NCBI GenBank assembly: GCA_016742275.1
Contig: JACVCD010000015.1
Location: 56,494-120,493, forward strand
DNA from: Gemmatimonadaceae bacterium
Lineage (GTDB): Bacteria > Gemmatimonadota > Gemmatimonadetes > Gemmatimonadales > Gemmatimonadaceae
Direction of reading: 5' to 3'
DNA: 64,000 bases
The notes below the pieces were generated by a model. It saw only the letters and a program-made list of their open reading frames with translations. It was not told where the DNA came from and ran no database searches. Both the position numbers and the translations under genes were made by a program. Shown piece by piece: positions 14,316-23,679 of the stretch (positions within the stretch are counted from its first letter, which is position 1; the number at the start of each line of letters is the position of its first letter).

Positions 14316-15518
14316 ATGTCGAGTAATTGGTCGGCACTGCCTCCGTCCACCATGAACGCTGCGCTCGACGACGAACTGCGCGCGTTGGAAGCGGCCGGGC
14401 TCAAGCGCGCACTGCGTCAGGTGCAGCAGCGTCGCGGGGGTATGGTCACTATTGGTGGTGAGCGTGTCGCCGATTTTGCGTCGAACGACTACCTGGGCCT
14501 TGCTGCCGATCCGCGTCTGGCGCGTGCGGCGCATGCGGTGCTGCAAGCCGAGGGCACGGGAGCTGGAGCCGCACGACTCATCTCGGGCAATCACCCCGTT
14601 CATGAGGCACTGGAACACGCGCTCGCGCGGTTCAAGGGCTGTGAATACACCCTGCTCTTCCCCACCGGCTACATGGTGAATGTGGGAGCAATCAGTGCAC
14701 TCGTGGGCAAGGACGACGTGATCTACAGCGACGAGCTCAATCACGCGTCGCTGATCGACGGCTGCCGATTGTCCCGCGCCACCGTGCGTGTGTTTCCGCA
14801 TGCTGACGTTGATGCGCTGGATGCCATGCTGACCGCAGAACGTGCGCAGTTCCGTCGGGCGCTGATCGTGGTGGAAGGCGTGTTCTCGATGGATGGTGAC
14901 ACCTTCCCTCTCGAACGACTGGTACCCGTGGCGCGTCGTCATCACGCGTGGAGCTACGTGGATGATGCCCATGGTTCCGGCGTACTTGGCGCTACAGGCG
15001 CTGGCGCAGTGGAGCAATGCGGTGTAACCGGCGAGATCGATGTGCTGGTGGGCACACTGGGCAAAGCGTTTGGTACATCGGGCGCATTTGTTGGTGGCTC
15101 GCAGGAATTGGTCGAGTTGCTGGTGAGCCGTGCGCGGTCGTTCATCTTCACCACCGGCACTCCGCCGGCCATTGCCGCGGCGACGCTCGAGGCCCTGCGC
15201 ATCGCGGCTGTCGAGCCATGGCGCCGCGAAGCCGTGCGTGAGCGTGCGCGACACCTGCGCCGACGACTGCAGCAGGCCGGTATCCCGGTGAGCGGCGCAG
15301 CCGATGGTCACATTGTGCCCATCACGGTTGGTGATCCCGGACGCACCATGGCCATTGTGGCCGAACTTCGTCGACGCGGATTTCTCGTTGGTGGTGTGCG
15401 GCCGCCAACCGTACCCGTCGGCACATCGCGTCTTCGCATTTCCATTTCGGCCGTGCATCCCGTGGAACTGGTGGACGCACTGGCTGCATCGCTCATCGAA
15501 ACACTGCGAGTTCCCTGA
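14316..15518 (+). CDS. bioF: 8-amino-7-oxononanoate synthase (BioF)
   Basis: This 400-residue PLP enzyme joins pimeloyl-ACP or CoA with alanine in biotin synthesis. Diagnostic parts are FASNDYLGLAADPR, the acyl-CoA-site region GTGAGAARLISGNHPVHEALE, YVDDAHGSGVLG and the PLP-lysine loop GTLGKAFGTSGAF. ATG 14316 is preferred; GTG 14301 and ATG 14352 are alternatives. It opens a bioF-A-D-B run 20 bp after the cupredoxin and may be read through from the Fur/copper operon. Confidence 0.93.
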   Translation: MSSNWSALPPSTMNAALDDELRALEAAGLKRALRQVQQRRGGMVTIGGERVADFASNDYLGLAADPRLARAAHAVLQAEGTGAGAARLISGNHPVHEALEHALARFKGCEYTLLFPTGYMVNVGAISALVGKDDVIYSDELNHASLIDGCRLSRATVRVFPHADVDALDAMLTAERAQFRRALIVVEGVFSMDGDTFPLERLVPVARRHHAWSYVDDAHGSGVLGATGAGAVEQCGVTGEIDVLVGTLGKAFGTSGAFVGGSQELVELLVSRARSFIFTTGTPPAIAAATLEALRIAAVEPWRREAVRERARHLRRRLQQAGIPVSGAADGHIVPITVGDPGRTMAIVAELRRRGFLVGGVRPPTVPVGTSRLRISISAVHPVELVDALAASLIETLRVP

Positions 15519-16849
15519 TGGCTGCCCTGCCGTTTTCCGACGAGCATGTGCCCCCGATGCTGCTGCACGATGCGGCGCATGTCTGGCATCCGTACACGCA
15601 GCATTTCAATGCGCCGATGCCGGTGCCCATCGCACGTGCCGCCGGTAGCTGGCTGTATGATGCCCAGGGACGCCCCATTCTCGATGCCATTTCCTCATGG
15701 TGGGTGACCACACACGGTCACTGCCGCGAAGAGATCGTCGAAGCCATCGCCGAGCAGGCGCGAACGCTGGATCAGGTGATCTTTGCCGGCTTCACGCATG
15801 AACCGGCCACGGCGCTCGCTGCGGAACTCGTCTCGCGGTTGCCGCGTGGATTGACCCGCGTGTTCTACTCCGATGATGGGTCCACCGCCGTTGAAGTGGC
15901 CATCAAACTGTCGCTGCAGTCGTTTGCGAATCGTGGTACACCACGCCGGCTGGTCGCGGCGCTCGAGAATGCGTACCACGGCGACACGTTCGGCGCGATG
16001 GCAGCTGGCGCGCGCGGTGTGTTCACGCACATGTACGAGCCGCTGCTGTTCGAGGTCGCGCGTCTTCCCGATCCTTCGGTGGGTGACACACTGGCCGCGC
16101 TCGATGCGTTGATTGCGTCGCGTGGGCAAGAACTGGCGGCCGTGATTGTGGAGCCTTTGCTCCTTGGCGCAGGCGGCATGCGTGTCTGGGATGAGAGCGT
16201 ACTGCAGGGCATTCGCGAACGCACGCAGAGTGCCGGTGTGCATCTCATTGCCGATGAAGTGCTGACCGGTTTTGGACGCACAGGCCCCATGTTCGCATGT
16301 GATCGGGCCGACGTCCGCCCGGATCTTCTGTGCATGTCCAAGGGGCTCACTGGTGGCGTATTGCCCCTCGGGGCCACGGCCGCAACGGAAGACATCTTCG
16401 ACGCATTCCGCAGCGAAGACCGCCGCAAGACCTTCTTTCACGGGCACTCCTATACGGCAAATCCCATTGCCTGTGCTGCTGCGCTTGCATCACTGCAACT
16501 CTTCGATGAAGAGTGCGAAGACGATCGGGTACGCATTGAAGTCGCACAGGCGACACATCTGGCGGAGCTGCGCGGAGTACGCGGTGTGAAGGCCGTTCGC
16601 CACATTGGCACCATTGGTGCGGTGGAGCTCGAAGCCGGCGAAGGATATCTCAGCGAGGTCGGACGCGAGTTAGCGGCATTTGCTCTTCAGGAGGGCGTGC
16701 TCATTCGTCCGCTGGGCAATGTGGCGTATTGTCTGCCGCCCTACTGCACCACGGATGATGAAATCGCGCAGGTCTATGAAGTGATGTCGCGATTCCTCGA
16801 TGGTGAACGTGCGGACCCGCTCACCACCGGTGGTCCGATCGATGACTAA
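15518..16849 (+). CDS. bioA: Adenosylmethionine-8-amino-7-oxononanoate aminotransferase (BioA)
   Basis: This 443-residue class III aminotransferase converts KAPA to DAPA using S-adenosylmethionine. Visible motifs are VWHPYTQH near the N-terminus, LDAISSWWVTTHGH, the PLP site ADEVLTGFGRTG and the lysine region CMSKGLTGGVLPLG, then FFHGHSYTANP. The start shares one base with the bioF stop (TGATG), and its end overlaps bioD by eight bases, so the genes are translationally coupled. Confidence 0.95.
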   Translation: MAALPFSDEHVPPMLLHDAAHVWHPYTQHFNAPMPVPIARAAGSWLYDAQGRPILDAISSWWVTTHGHCREEIVEAIAEQARTLDQVIFAGFTHEPATALAAELVSRLPRGLTRVFYSDDGSTAVEVAIKLSLQSFANRGTPRRLVAALENAYHGDTFGAMAAGARGVFTHMYEPLLFEVARLPDPSVGDTLAALDALIASRGQELAAVIVEPLLLGAGGMRVWDESVLQGIRERTQSAGVHLIADEVLTGFGRTGPMFACDRADVRPDLLCMSKGLTGGVLPLGATAATEDIFDAFRSEDRRKTFFHGHSYTANPIACAAALASLQLFDEECEDDRVRIEVAQATHLAELRGVRGVKAVRHIGTIGAVELEAGEGYLSEVGRELAAFALQEGVLIRPLGNVAYCLPPYCTTDDEIAQVYEVMSRFLDGERADPLTTGGPIDD

Positions 16850-17573
16850 TGTCGTCTCGTCGACACAACGGTCGGCACCGGTGCGTCTTGCGATCACCGG
16901 AACCGATACGGGTGTTGGCAAGACGGTGGTGGCCTGCGCATTGACGGCACGAGCGCATGCGCGTGGTTTGCGAGTGGCGCCCATGAAGCCAGTCGAAAGC
17001 GGTGTGGCAGCAGATGATGTGACATCCGATGCCTACCTGCTCAAACGGGCTGCCGGTGATACGCACGACGTTTTGCTGGTTCGCCCGTATCTGCTCGCGG
17101 AACCGCTCGCTCCAATGGTGGCTGCGACGCGCGCCAATCGGGCAATCGACATTTCGGTGCTCGATGATGCGCGGGCCGCGCTGGAGTCCGAAAGCGAACT
17201 GTTGGTGGTAGAGGGAGCCGGTGGCCTGCTCGTTCCGATCACCGCTGACTGCTCATATGCCACGTTATTTGCACGCTGGCAGTGCGATGTGGTGATCGTG
17301 GCAGCCAATCGGCTTGGGGTGATCAATCACACGTTGTTGACGGTGCAGGCGGCCCGCGCAGCCGGGCTCACGGTTCGTGGTGTGGTGCTCACGCCCTGCC
17401 AGCCACTCGCATCTGGGGTTGCCGAGTCGACGAACCTGGCCGCGCTCCGCGAGCTGTCTACTGACATTCCGTTTTTCGAGTTTCCCTGGGTCGAGGCCAC
17501 TGGCGATATGTCGCGACTGGCCGCTGCCGCGGAAGCGGCTGGGCTGGACCCCTTGCTCTCCCTTCCGACCTGA
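16842..17573 (+). CDS. bioD: Dethiobiotin synthetase (BioD)
   Basis: This 243-residue P-loop enzyme closes the ureido ring with ATP and CO2. It carries ITGTDTGVGKTVVACAL (P-loop), MKPVESGV (substrate lysine region) and VEGAGGLLVPI. ATG 16842, inside the end of bioA (ATGACTAA), gives the usual family N-terminus; the upstream in-frame ATG at 16800 would add residues encoded within bioA. Confidence 0.94.
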   Translation: MTNVVSSTQRSAPVRLAITGTDTGVGKTVVACALTARAHARGLRVAPMKPVESGVAADDVTSDAYLLKRAAGDTHDVLLVRPYLLAEPLAPMVAATRANRAIDISVLDDARAALESESELLVVEGAGGLLVPITADCSYATLFARWQCDVVIVAANRLGVINHTLLTVQAARAAGLTVRGVVLTPCQPLASGVAESTNLAALRELSTDIPFFEFPWVEATGDMSRLAAAAEAAGLDPLLSLPT

Positions 17574-17636
17574 GAGGGCGCGCGCACCCCGAGCTCCGGC
17601 TATCTTCCGGTGCGGCACTGTGCGCCCTCAGCCTTC

Positions 17637-18713
17637 ATGCTCCAGATGACGACTTTCACGAACTGGCAGTCTCTCGCCGATCAGTCGCTTGCCGGCGATG
17701 TCCTTTCCCGCGACGCCGCCCGTGCGGTGCTCACGGCGCCCGACGATCAGCTGCTCGATCAGCTGGCGGCCGCCTATCGTGTGCGGCGCGCGACCTGGGG
17801 CAATCGGGTCCGTCTGCACTTCCTGCTGAATGCACAGAGTGGTCTCTGCCCCGAAGACTGCGGCTACTGCTCGCAGTCCAAGATCTCGACGGCAGAAATC
17901 GAGAAGTATCCCATGCTTGCGCAGGAGCGCATTCTGGAAGCCGCAGATCGTGCGGCCGCACTCAAGGCTGGCACGCTATGCATGGTGATCTCCGGCCGTA
18001 CGCCTGGCGAAACGGTATTCGGCAAAGTGCTCGATGCTGTGCGCGCCGTTCGTGAGAAGCATGACCTCAAGATCTGTGCATGCCTTGGTCTCCTCAACGA
18101 GGAGCAGGTGCTGCGTCTCAAGGATGCCGGTGTCGAGACCGTCAATCACAATCTCAACACCTCGGCCAACTTCACGCCGGAAGTGGTGGGCACGCACACG
18201 TTCGATGATCGCGTGAACACCGTGCAGGCGGTCAAGTCGGCCGGCATGAAGACATGCAGCGGCGGCATCCTTGGCATGGGGGAGAGCGATGACGACGTGA
18301 TCGATCTCGCGCTGTCACTCCGTGAGCTCGATGTGAAGAGTGTACCGGTAAACTTCCTGATCCCGGTGCCGGGCACGTCGTTCGAGGGCATGAACTCGCT
18401 CGACCCGCGTCGCTGCCTGCGTATCCTCACACTCTATCGTCTGCTGCTGCCCACGCAGGAAATCCGCATCAGCGGCGGCCGTGAAGTGCACCTGCGCAGC
18501 ATGCAGGTGATGGGCTTGTATCCAGCCAATTCGATCTTCGTGGGTGACTATCTCACTACGCAGGGGCAGACGGCGCGTGACGATCTCCGCATGATCGAAG
18601 ACGCGGGCTTCGTGCTCGAAACGCCGGACGGCGAGCCCTTGGTGGGCGATCCGTTCGAAGGTGTGCCGGACGCGTATCCGCGCGCGCCGCTGCCACTGGT
18701 GGAAGTGGGCTGA
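17637..18713 (+). CDS. bioB: Biotin synthase (BioB)
   Basis: This ~358-residue radical SAM enzyme inserts sulfur into dethiobiotin. The 4Fe-4S SAM-cluster motif is [11 protein letters not shown], and the auxiliary cluster Cys residues lie in [16 protein letters not shown] and TVNHNLNTS regions, with the conserved Arg in [15 protein letters not shown] 17637 or ATG 17646 are both plausible; the extra residues are non-conserved. A 63-bp gap separates it from bioD. It ends flush against the convergent FrnE-like gene. Confidence 0.94.
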   Translation: MLQMTTFTNWQSLADQSLAGDVLSRDAARAVLTAPDDQLLDQLAAAYRVRRATWGNRVRLHFLLNAQSGLCPEDCGYCSQSKISTAEIEKYPMLAQERILEAADRAAALKAGTLCMVISGRTPGETVFGKVLDAVRAVREKHDLKICACLGLLNEEQVLRLKDAGVETVNHNLNTSANFTPEVVGTHTFDDRVNTVQAVKSAGMKTCSGGILGMGESDDDVIDLALSLRELDVKSVPVNFLIPVPGTSFEGMNSLDPRRCLRILTLYRLLLPTQEIRISGGREVHLRSMQVMGLYPANSIFVGDYLTTQGQTARDDLRMIEDAGFVLETPDGEPLVGDPFEGVPDAYPRAPLPLVEVG

Positions 18714-19436
18714 TCAGTCGGTCAGCGCGCGCGACAGGGCCTGCGAAAAGATCGCCACAGGCTGCGCACCACTCACACCGAATCGACCATCAAGCACCAC
18801 GAACGGCACGCCTCGGATTCCGAGGCGTGCCGCTTCTCTTTGACTCTGCATCACATCCACATCGTAGCGACCCGATGTGACGACCTCGCGTGCCTCGTTG
18901 GCATCGATGCCATGCTCTGACGCGATGCGCACCAGGGTGTCCACATCACCGAGATCCAGCCCTTGGGTGAAATGCGCTGAGTACAGCGCCTCAACCAGCG
19001 GCCACGGATTTCGCCCGCTCTGCTGCGCATGCACGACCAGCGCGTGACCGCGCACCGTGTTGGGCGAGCGCGTCATGCGATCGAAATGGAACTCGAGCCC
19101 ATTTTCCGCCCCAGCCCCGGCCACGCGCTCGAACATCGGTGCGGCGGCGTCCAGTCCCCCAAACTTGCTTTCCACGAATTCCCGCCAGTCCAGACCTTCT
19201 GCTGGTACCGTGGGATCGAGCTGGAACGGACGCCAGACACGCTCCACCTGTGTGCCCGGATATGCGGCCTGCAACTGCTCAAGCGCAGCCTCCAGGCGGC
19301 GTTCGCCAATCCAGCACCACGGACAGACCAAATCCGCGTAGACTTCGACGGTGAGAGTTGGCGTTTCGGTCGAAACAGGCGCAGCGGAGTTCGTGAAATC
19401 CATGATGCGGCGATCGTGTTGATGTTTGACGGACAC
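18714..19436 (-). CDS. DsbA-family FrnE-like oxidoreductase
   Basis: This 240-residue thioredoxin-fold protein has VEVYADLVCPWCWIGERRLE with a CPWC active site near residue 40 and a cis-Pro loop (GIRGVPFVVLDGRFGVSGAQ). This is the FrnE/polyketide-isomerase branch of DsbA proteins. It lacks a signal peptide, so it is cytoplasmic and may isomerise disulfides or use glutathione. The GTG at 19436 is chosen because GGGAG lies six bases upstream; ATG 19403 is the alternative. Its stop is adjacent to the bioB stop. Confidence 0.85.
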   Translation of the reverse strand: MSVKHQHDRRIMDFTNSAAPVSTETPTLTVEVYADLVCPWCWIGERRLEAALEQLQAAYPGTQVERVWRPFQLDPTVPAEGLDWREFVESKFGGLDAAAPMFERVAGAGAENGLEFHFDRMTRSPNTVRGHALVVHAQQSGRNPWPLVEALYSAHFTQGLDLGDVDTLVRIASEHGIDANEAREVVTSGRYDVDVMQSQREAARLGIRGVPFVVLDGRFGVSGAQPVAIFSQALSRALTD

Positions 19437-19492
19437 ACAGCTCTCCCAGGTACTATCCCGCAGACACGTTTCCGGTTCTGACTCCCCGCTAG

Positions 19493-20128
19493 ATGTCCAT
19501 CGCCGATATCCGCACCGAATACCAGCGTCTCGCCCTGTCGGAAGCCGACGTGGCGGATGATCCCATTGCGCAGTTCACCCGCTGGTTTGATGAAGCACTC
19601 AAGGCCGAGGTGGTGGAGCCGAACGCGATGTGCCTGGCCACGGCCACACCTGATGCGTATCCGTCGGCGCGCATCGTGCTGCTCAAAGGTGTAGATGCGC
19701 GAGGGTTCGTGTTCTACACCGACTACCGCAGCCGCAAGGGACGCGAACTCGCCGACAACCCATGCGCCTCGCTGTGCTTTTTCTGGCCGGAGCTCGAGCG
19801 TCAGGTGCGCATCAATGGTGCCGTGCAGCGGGTGAGTCGCGCGGAATCGGATGCGTATTTCCAGTCGCGTCCGCTGCCCAGTCGCATTGGGGCGTGGACA
19901 TCCGTACAGAGCAGCGTGCTGCCATCGCGAGATGTGCTGGAAGCGCAACTGGCGGACAATGCGACGCGATTTGCCGACGGGCCGGTGCCGCTGCCCGAAC
20001 ACTGGGGCGGATTCCGTGTCGTGCCTGAGGAAATCGAGTTTTGGCAGGGTCGGCCGAGCCGCTTGCATGACCGGATGCAATTCCGACGTGAATCGGGACA
20101 GTGGGTGAAACGTCGTCTCTCGCCCTAG
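19493..20128 (+). CDS. pdxH: Pyridoxamine 5'-phosphate oxidase
   Basis: This 211-residue FMN enzyme makes pyridoxal 5'-phosphate. Family signatures are [45 protein letters not shown], and the C-terminal [20 protein letters not shown] and WVKRRLSP. Its length fits the family. PLP is the cofactor of the BioF and BioA enzymes encoded nearby, although pdxH has its own start region divergent from the FrnE-like gene. Confidence 0.95.
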   Translation: MSIADIRTEYQRLALSEADVADDPIAQFTRWFDEALKAEVVEPNAMCLATATPDAYPSARIVLLKGVDARGFVFYTDYRSRKGRELADNPCASLCFFWPELERQVRINGAVQRVSRAESDAYFQSRPLPSRIGAWTSVQSSVLPSRDVLEAQLADNATRFADGPVPLPEHWGGFRVVPEEIEFWQGRPSRLHDRMQFRRESGQWVKRRLSP

Positions 20129-20140
20129 CGCTTGAGAGGT

Positions 20141-21139
20141 ATGCCCCTGTTTCATCGCTCTACCGTCAACGCGCCGCACACCATGTCTACATGGTGTGTT
20201 CCGGGGTTGGCGGTCGCCCTCACGCTAACCGTGGTGCTGGCGGTGCCAGTACCAGCACATGGGCAAACGGCGGCGCGTGCATCTCAGCCGCGAGTTGGCC
20301 TTACAGCGGCTACCTGCAGTGCATCAGGTGTGGCCGTGCCCACTGCGCTGCGCACCGCAATGGGCAAGCTGGTCTGGAGCAAGGGATTGGTGCCCTGGAC
20401 CACATGGCCCGTCACAGTTGGCACAGCGCGGTGGTCGGTAGATCTGATCGTCGCGCGTGTCGATACGCGTCGTGTGTCGCTGGAGCTGGCTATTCAGCGC
20501 GACGGATCCGCACTCGCACCCTGGCGTATCGACAACGCCCCCACAGATGCGGTGATCGCGCTGAACGCGGGTCAGTTCACGGATGACGGTCCATGGGGAT
20601 GGGTGGTGCACCGTGGACGTGAGTGGCAGCCTGCCGGATCGGGCTCGCTTGCGGCGGCGTTCGTGATTGACAGTGGTGGCGGTGCGCGCATCGTACCGGC
20701 CACAGATATCGGGGCTGCGCGTGCACGCGGGGGAATTCGCGAAGCCGTGCAATCATATCCGCAGTTGCTGTCCGGCGGTGCGCTCCCTGCGGCATTGTGC
20801 GACAGTGCCGCAGTGCATCCGACGCACCGTGATATACGTCTTGCGATCGGAACCAAGAATGATGGTTCGGTGCTGATCGTTCTCTCGCGCTACGCCGGTA
20901 TGGGCCGCGCAGCAGACCGCGCACCCATCGGCCCCACCACGCACGAGATGGCGCTGGTCATGGCGACACTCGGCGTGCGTGACGCCGTACTGCTTGATGG
21001 CGGGTTGTCCGGCCAATTGAGCATTCGTGACAGCGGTGCCAACAGTAAAACACATGATTGGCCCGGACTGCGTGGTGTGCCACTGGCGTTGATCGGACGC
21101 GCTGCAGCCGAGCTTGCGTCCCCTTCGTTATCCCGTTGA
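20141..21139 (+). CDS. Secreted NAGPA/phosphodiester glycosidase-domain protein
   Basis: This ~332-residue protein has a signal peptide (LAVALTLTVVLAVPVPAHGQ) and a C-terminal domain like the phosphodiester glycosidase family PF09992: VIALNAGQFTDDG, LAIGTKNDGSVLIVLSRYAG, MALVMATLGVRDAVLLDGG and LSGQLSIRD. Bacterial members act on envelope or exopolysaccharide phosphodiesters, but substrates are mostly unknown. The start is uncertain: ATG 20141 lies too close to GAGAGG, and ATG 20183 would place the leader at the terminus. Confidence 0.75.
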   Translation: MPLFHRSTVNAPHTMSTWCVPGLAVALTLTVVLAVPVPAHGQTAARASQPRVGLTAATCSASGVAVPTALRTAMGKLVWSKGLVPWTTWPVTVGTARWSVDLIVARVDTRRVSLELAIQRDGSALAPWRIDNAPTDAVIALNAGQFTDDGPWGWVVHRGREWQPAGSGSLAAAFVIDSGGGARIVPATDIGAARARGGIREAVQSYPQLLSGGALPAALCDSAAVHPTHRDIRLAIGTKNDGSVLIVLSRYAGMGRAADRAPIGPTTHEMALVMATLGVRDAVLLDGGLSGQLSIRDSGANSKTHDWPGLRGVPLALIGRAAAELASPSLSR

Positions 21140-21171
21140 TTTCCCTACGACCTCATATCGGAGTTGTGCCA

Positions 21172-22098
21172 ATGTTTTCGTTCACCGTACGCCCGACTCG
21201 CACGCACACCGCGATGGCCATCGCGACTGCGATGCTTTCGCTGGCCGCGCCCGCCGAGGCGCAGCTTGGCAAGCTGAAGAAGATGGGTGGCGACCTCGTA
21301 AAGGACGCGGCCAAGGACAAGATCGAAGGCAAGAAGGACACGCCGGCGAAGCCCGCGAGCGGCAGCGCGAGTTCAAGCAGCAGCGCGCGCTCCACGGAGC
21401 TCGTACTCAACGAAGATCGGGTGGCGCTCATCGTGGCCAGTCTGCAACCCATGGTGGCCGATGCGGCGCGTCGTCGTGAACTGCGCGTGGTGACGGCGCA
21501 GCATGAGCAGAAGACCAAGGCATCGCAGGCCTGCATTCAGGCGGCGCAGGCCAAGATGGGTGCCGCACCGCCGATGACGACGGCTGCGAACATGCAGAAG
21601 AACGAAGCAACGATGGATCGGTATGCGAAGCAGATCGAAGGACTGAGCGCGCGCATGACCGCCGCCGTCAATGCCAATGACGTGCGCAAGCGCATCTACA
21701 CCTCGGATTCGCTGATGGTCATCCAGGTCAAGATAAGCCTCCTCGTCACCGGATCGAACTGCGCAGTCGAACACACGCCGGCACCGATTCTTGATGAGCA
21801 GATCCGTTCGCAGTCGCGCACGGAAGTGAGCGAAGACATGGATGCCGGCACCTTCGATCCGCCAGCCGTCGCGAAGGAGAATCTGACCAAGTATCAGTTT
21901 GGTCTGCTCCGCGAACGTATTGCGATCTGGGCCCTCAAGCAGGAAGACCCGACATTCAAGGCCGGCAAGCCTGGCATCTTCACACCGGAAGAAGAAGCGG
22001 CGTTGCAGGCGAATGCGGCGGATATCAAGAAGCTCACGCCGCTGTTCAAGGATAACAGTCTGCGGTGGTCGACGTGGGGGGATTTGTCGGATTGGTAA
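21172..22098 (+). CDS. Secreted hypothetical protein
   Basis: From ATG 21172 (GGAG 10 bp upstream) the product is 308 residues with a signal peptide ending at APAEAQ. A Lys/Gly/Ala/Ser-rich segment follows (about residues 31-75), then a mostly helical domain with scattered Cys (SQACIQAAQ; GSNCAVEH). I recognise no family. It is probably periplasmic. It is followed by the large inverted repeat that fills the gap to rsgA. Confidence 0.72.
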   Translation: MFSFTVRPTRTHTAMAIATAMLSLAAPAEAQLGKLKKMGGDLVKDAAKDKIEGKKDTPAKPASGSASSSSSARSTELVLNEDRVALIVASLQPMVADAARRRELRVVTAQHEQKTKASQACIQAAQAKMGAAPPMTTAANMQKNEATMDRYAKQIEGLSARMTAAVNANDVRKRIYTSDSLMVIQVKISLLVTGSNCAVEHTPAPILDEQIRSQSRTEVSEDMDAGTFDPPAVAKENLTKYQFGLLRERIAIWALKQEDPTFKAGKPGIFTPEEEAALQANAADIKKLTPLFKDNSLRWSTWGDLSDW

Positions 22099-22120
22099 GC
22101 GCTGCTTTAACTGCGAACAG

Positions 22121-22349
22121 CGTAAAGGGGTGGGGCGTAAGGTTGAAGGACGTAAAGCAACCGCAAGCGACCGATACCGCGTAAGCAGAAGAGCGTAAGG
22201 TTGGACAACGTAAAGAGCACGCGAACACCGCTTACGCGGTCTCGCGTGCTTTTGCTTTACGCCCCACCAACCTTACGCCATTCCCTTTACGCGGTATCGG
22301 TCGGTTGCCGTTCCTTCCCGCCCCTCAACCTTACGCCGTCCACCTTACG
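22121..22349. repeat. Mirror-ordered inverted repeat with 14-15-nt periodic CGTAAGG word
   Basis: Six copies of CGTAA(A/G) lie at 22121, 22136, 22151, 22180, 22194 and 22209. Six reverse complements lie at about 22231, 22255, 22271, 22285, 22329 and 22343. Arms 22121-22224 and 22242-22349 align as imperfect inverted copies; AACCG..CGACCGATACCGCGTAA (22159-22184) and its complement (22287-22312) are the longest match. The axis is a perfect hairpin. It fills the 255-bp gap between convergent genes. Confidence 0.8.
22213..22254. terminator. Bidirectional terminator-like hairpin at the repeat axis
   Basis: AGCACGCGA (22216-22224) pairs with TCGCGTGCT (22242-22250), and inside it ACCGC pairs with GCGGT around TTAC. 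A T-run follows on the plus strand (GCTTTTGCTTT) and AAAG precedes, so it can stop transcription from both the secreted-protein gene and rsgA. Confidence 0.75.
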
Positions 22350-22353
22350 CTTC

Positions 22354-23322
22354 TCAGTATTTCCAGTTCTTCAGCTCGAGATACAGCTTCGCGTACGACT
22401 CGTACCGCGAAGCAGATATTGTGCCTCCATCAACCGCTTCCCGCACCGCACATCCCGGCTCCACCAAATGCGTGCAATCGGCAAACCGGCACTCGCCGAG
22501 CAGCGCGCGCATCTCGGGAAAACATTCGGCGACATGTCGTGCATCGATGCCCCACAGTCCCACTTCGCGGAGGCCTGGCGTATCGGCAATGAACCCATGT
22601 GCGGGCAGTGGATGCAGTACGGCGCCCACCGTCGTGTGACGTCCCTTGTTCACGCTGTCGCTGATGGCGGCAGTGCGCAGATCAAGACCGGGGAACAGGC
22701 GATTCATGAGTGATGACTTGCCCACACCCGATGGCCCCGACAGTGCAGAACTCCGGCCCTCGAGCTGCGCACGCAGTTCGTCCAGTCCTTCACCACTCTC
22801 GACACTGGTGAAGTGTACGGGATAGCCAGCGGCTTCCTGATCGGCAAACAGCGAGCGCGCAAATTCCGGCTCAACCAGATCGCACTTGTTCACCACAATG
22901 CGCGCCGCGATATCATTGGCTTCAGCGATGACAAGGAACCGATCGAGCATGCGTGGATGTGGATCGGGCCGTGTGGCAGCGAACACGATCAGCCCCTGAT
23001 CGAGATTGGCCACCACCACACGCTCTCCACGCGCACCGCCTGGTGCACGCCGCGCGAGCTTGCTGCGACGCGTATGGATTCGCGTGATCGTGCACCCCAC
23101 CGTCTCGTTGGGATCGACGGACATGGTGACGCGATCTCCGACGGCAAGCTTGATCACATCATCGCCTTCCTGCTTGAGCCGCCCGCGCAAGGATGCGACG
23201 ACTCGTGCTCCGGAATCCGTGAGCACCTCCCATACTCCACCAGTGCCCTGCACTACGACGCCGTCCACCACGATTTCGCCCGCCGGCATCGGCATCGTGA
23301 CGGCCGTAACGCCGTGCGTCAT
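22354..23322 (-). CDS. rsgA: Ribosome small-subunit biogenesis GTPase RsgA
   Basis: This 322-residue circularly permuted GTPase helps mature the 30S subunit. An N-terminal OB fold is followed by the G domain with permuted order: NKCDLVEP (G4), GPSGVGKSSLMNRL (G1), TTVGA (G2) and DTPGL (G3). A C-terminal zinc-binding segment follows (ECRFADCTHLVEPGCAV, with Cys and His ligands). It overlaps the upstream 117-residue protein by four bases (ATGA) and is the last gene of the minus-strand run. Confidence 0.94.
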   Translation of the reverse strand: MTHGVTAVTMPMPAGEIVVDGVVVQGTGGVWEVLTDSGARVVASLRGRLKQEGDDVIKLAVGDRVTMSVDPNETVGCTITRIHTRRSKLARRAPGGARGERVVVANLDQGLIVFAATRPDPHPRMLDRFLVIAEANDIAARIVVNKCDLVEPEFARSLFADQEAAGYPVHFTSVESGEGLDELRAQLEGRSSALSGPSGVGKSSLMNRLFPGLDLRTAAISDSVNKGRHTTVGAVLHPLPAHGFIADTPGLREVGLWGIDARHVAECFPEMRALLGECRFADCTHLVEPGCAVREAVDGGTISASRYESYAKLYLELKNWKY

Positions 23323-23672
23323 GCCTGACGCCCACGAATGAGACCATCCAGCGTGGCCTTCACGGTGGCCAACTGCATGCCGCCGAGTTGATGGCGCACC
23401 ACCGCTTCACTCGCACCGGTCACCAGAAAGCCGGTTTCGAGATGCCCCTGAACCTCGGGCTCGCCGCGCCCCCACCGGACAAAGAACAGATACGCACCCC
23501 AAGGGGCCGCGCGATCACCGGTGGTGTCAGTGAGAATGTCGGCGGAATAGGAGAATCCATCCACGCCTTCAAAGGCAGCCGGGCGCTTGTGCACCGCCAT
23601 GTAGCCGCCGAGGGTACGCTCATCACCCGCCGAATGATCCGGCGGGTGATGATGCCCATGATGCTCGCTCAT
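23319..23672 (-). CDS. Conserved-looking 117-residue protein of unknown function
   Basis: The N-terminus is His-rich (MSEHHGHHHPPDHSAGDE), followed by a compact region (GGYMAVHKRPAAFEGVDGFS, then PWGAYLFFVRWGRG and a hydrophobic-charged C-terminus). There is no signal peptide and no transmembrane helix. It is coupled to rsgA by an ATGA overlap and starts 7 bp after the proline dehydrogenase. I recognise no family. The His cluster could bind metal or be incidental. Confidence 0.68.
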   Translation of the reverse strand: MSEHHGHHHPPDHSAGDERTLGGYMAVHKRPAAFEGVDGFSYSADILTDTTGDRAAPWGAYLFFVRWGRGEPEVQGHLETGFLVTGASEAVVRHQLGGMQLATVKATLDGLIRGRQA

Positions 23673-23679
23673 CGCAGCC

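Noticed and set aside
14307..15458. A 383-codon minus-strand open frame over bioF
   Set aside because: bioF carries all family motifs on the plus strand; the antisense frame has none.
19426..19456. TTGACG with TACTAT as a pdxH promoter
   Set aside because: The 19-bp spacing is too long and the region is also the 5' end of the FrnE-like gene.
22121..22349. CRISPR array or tRNA cluster
   Set aside because: The words are only 6-7 bp, are mirrored rather than all in one direction, and no cloverleaf can be drawn.
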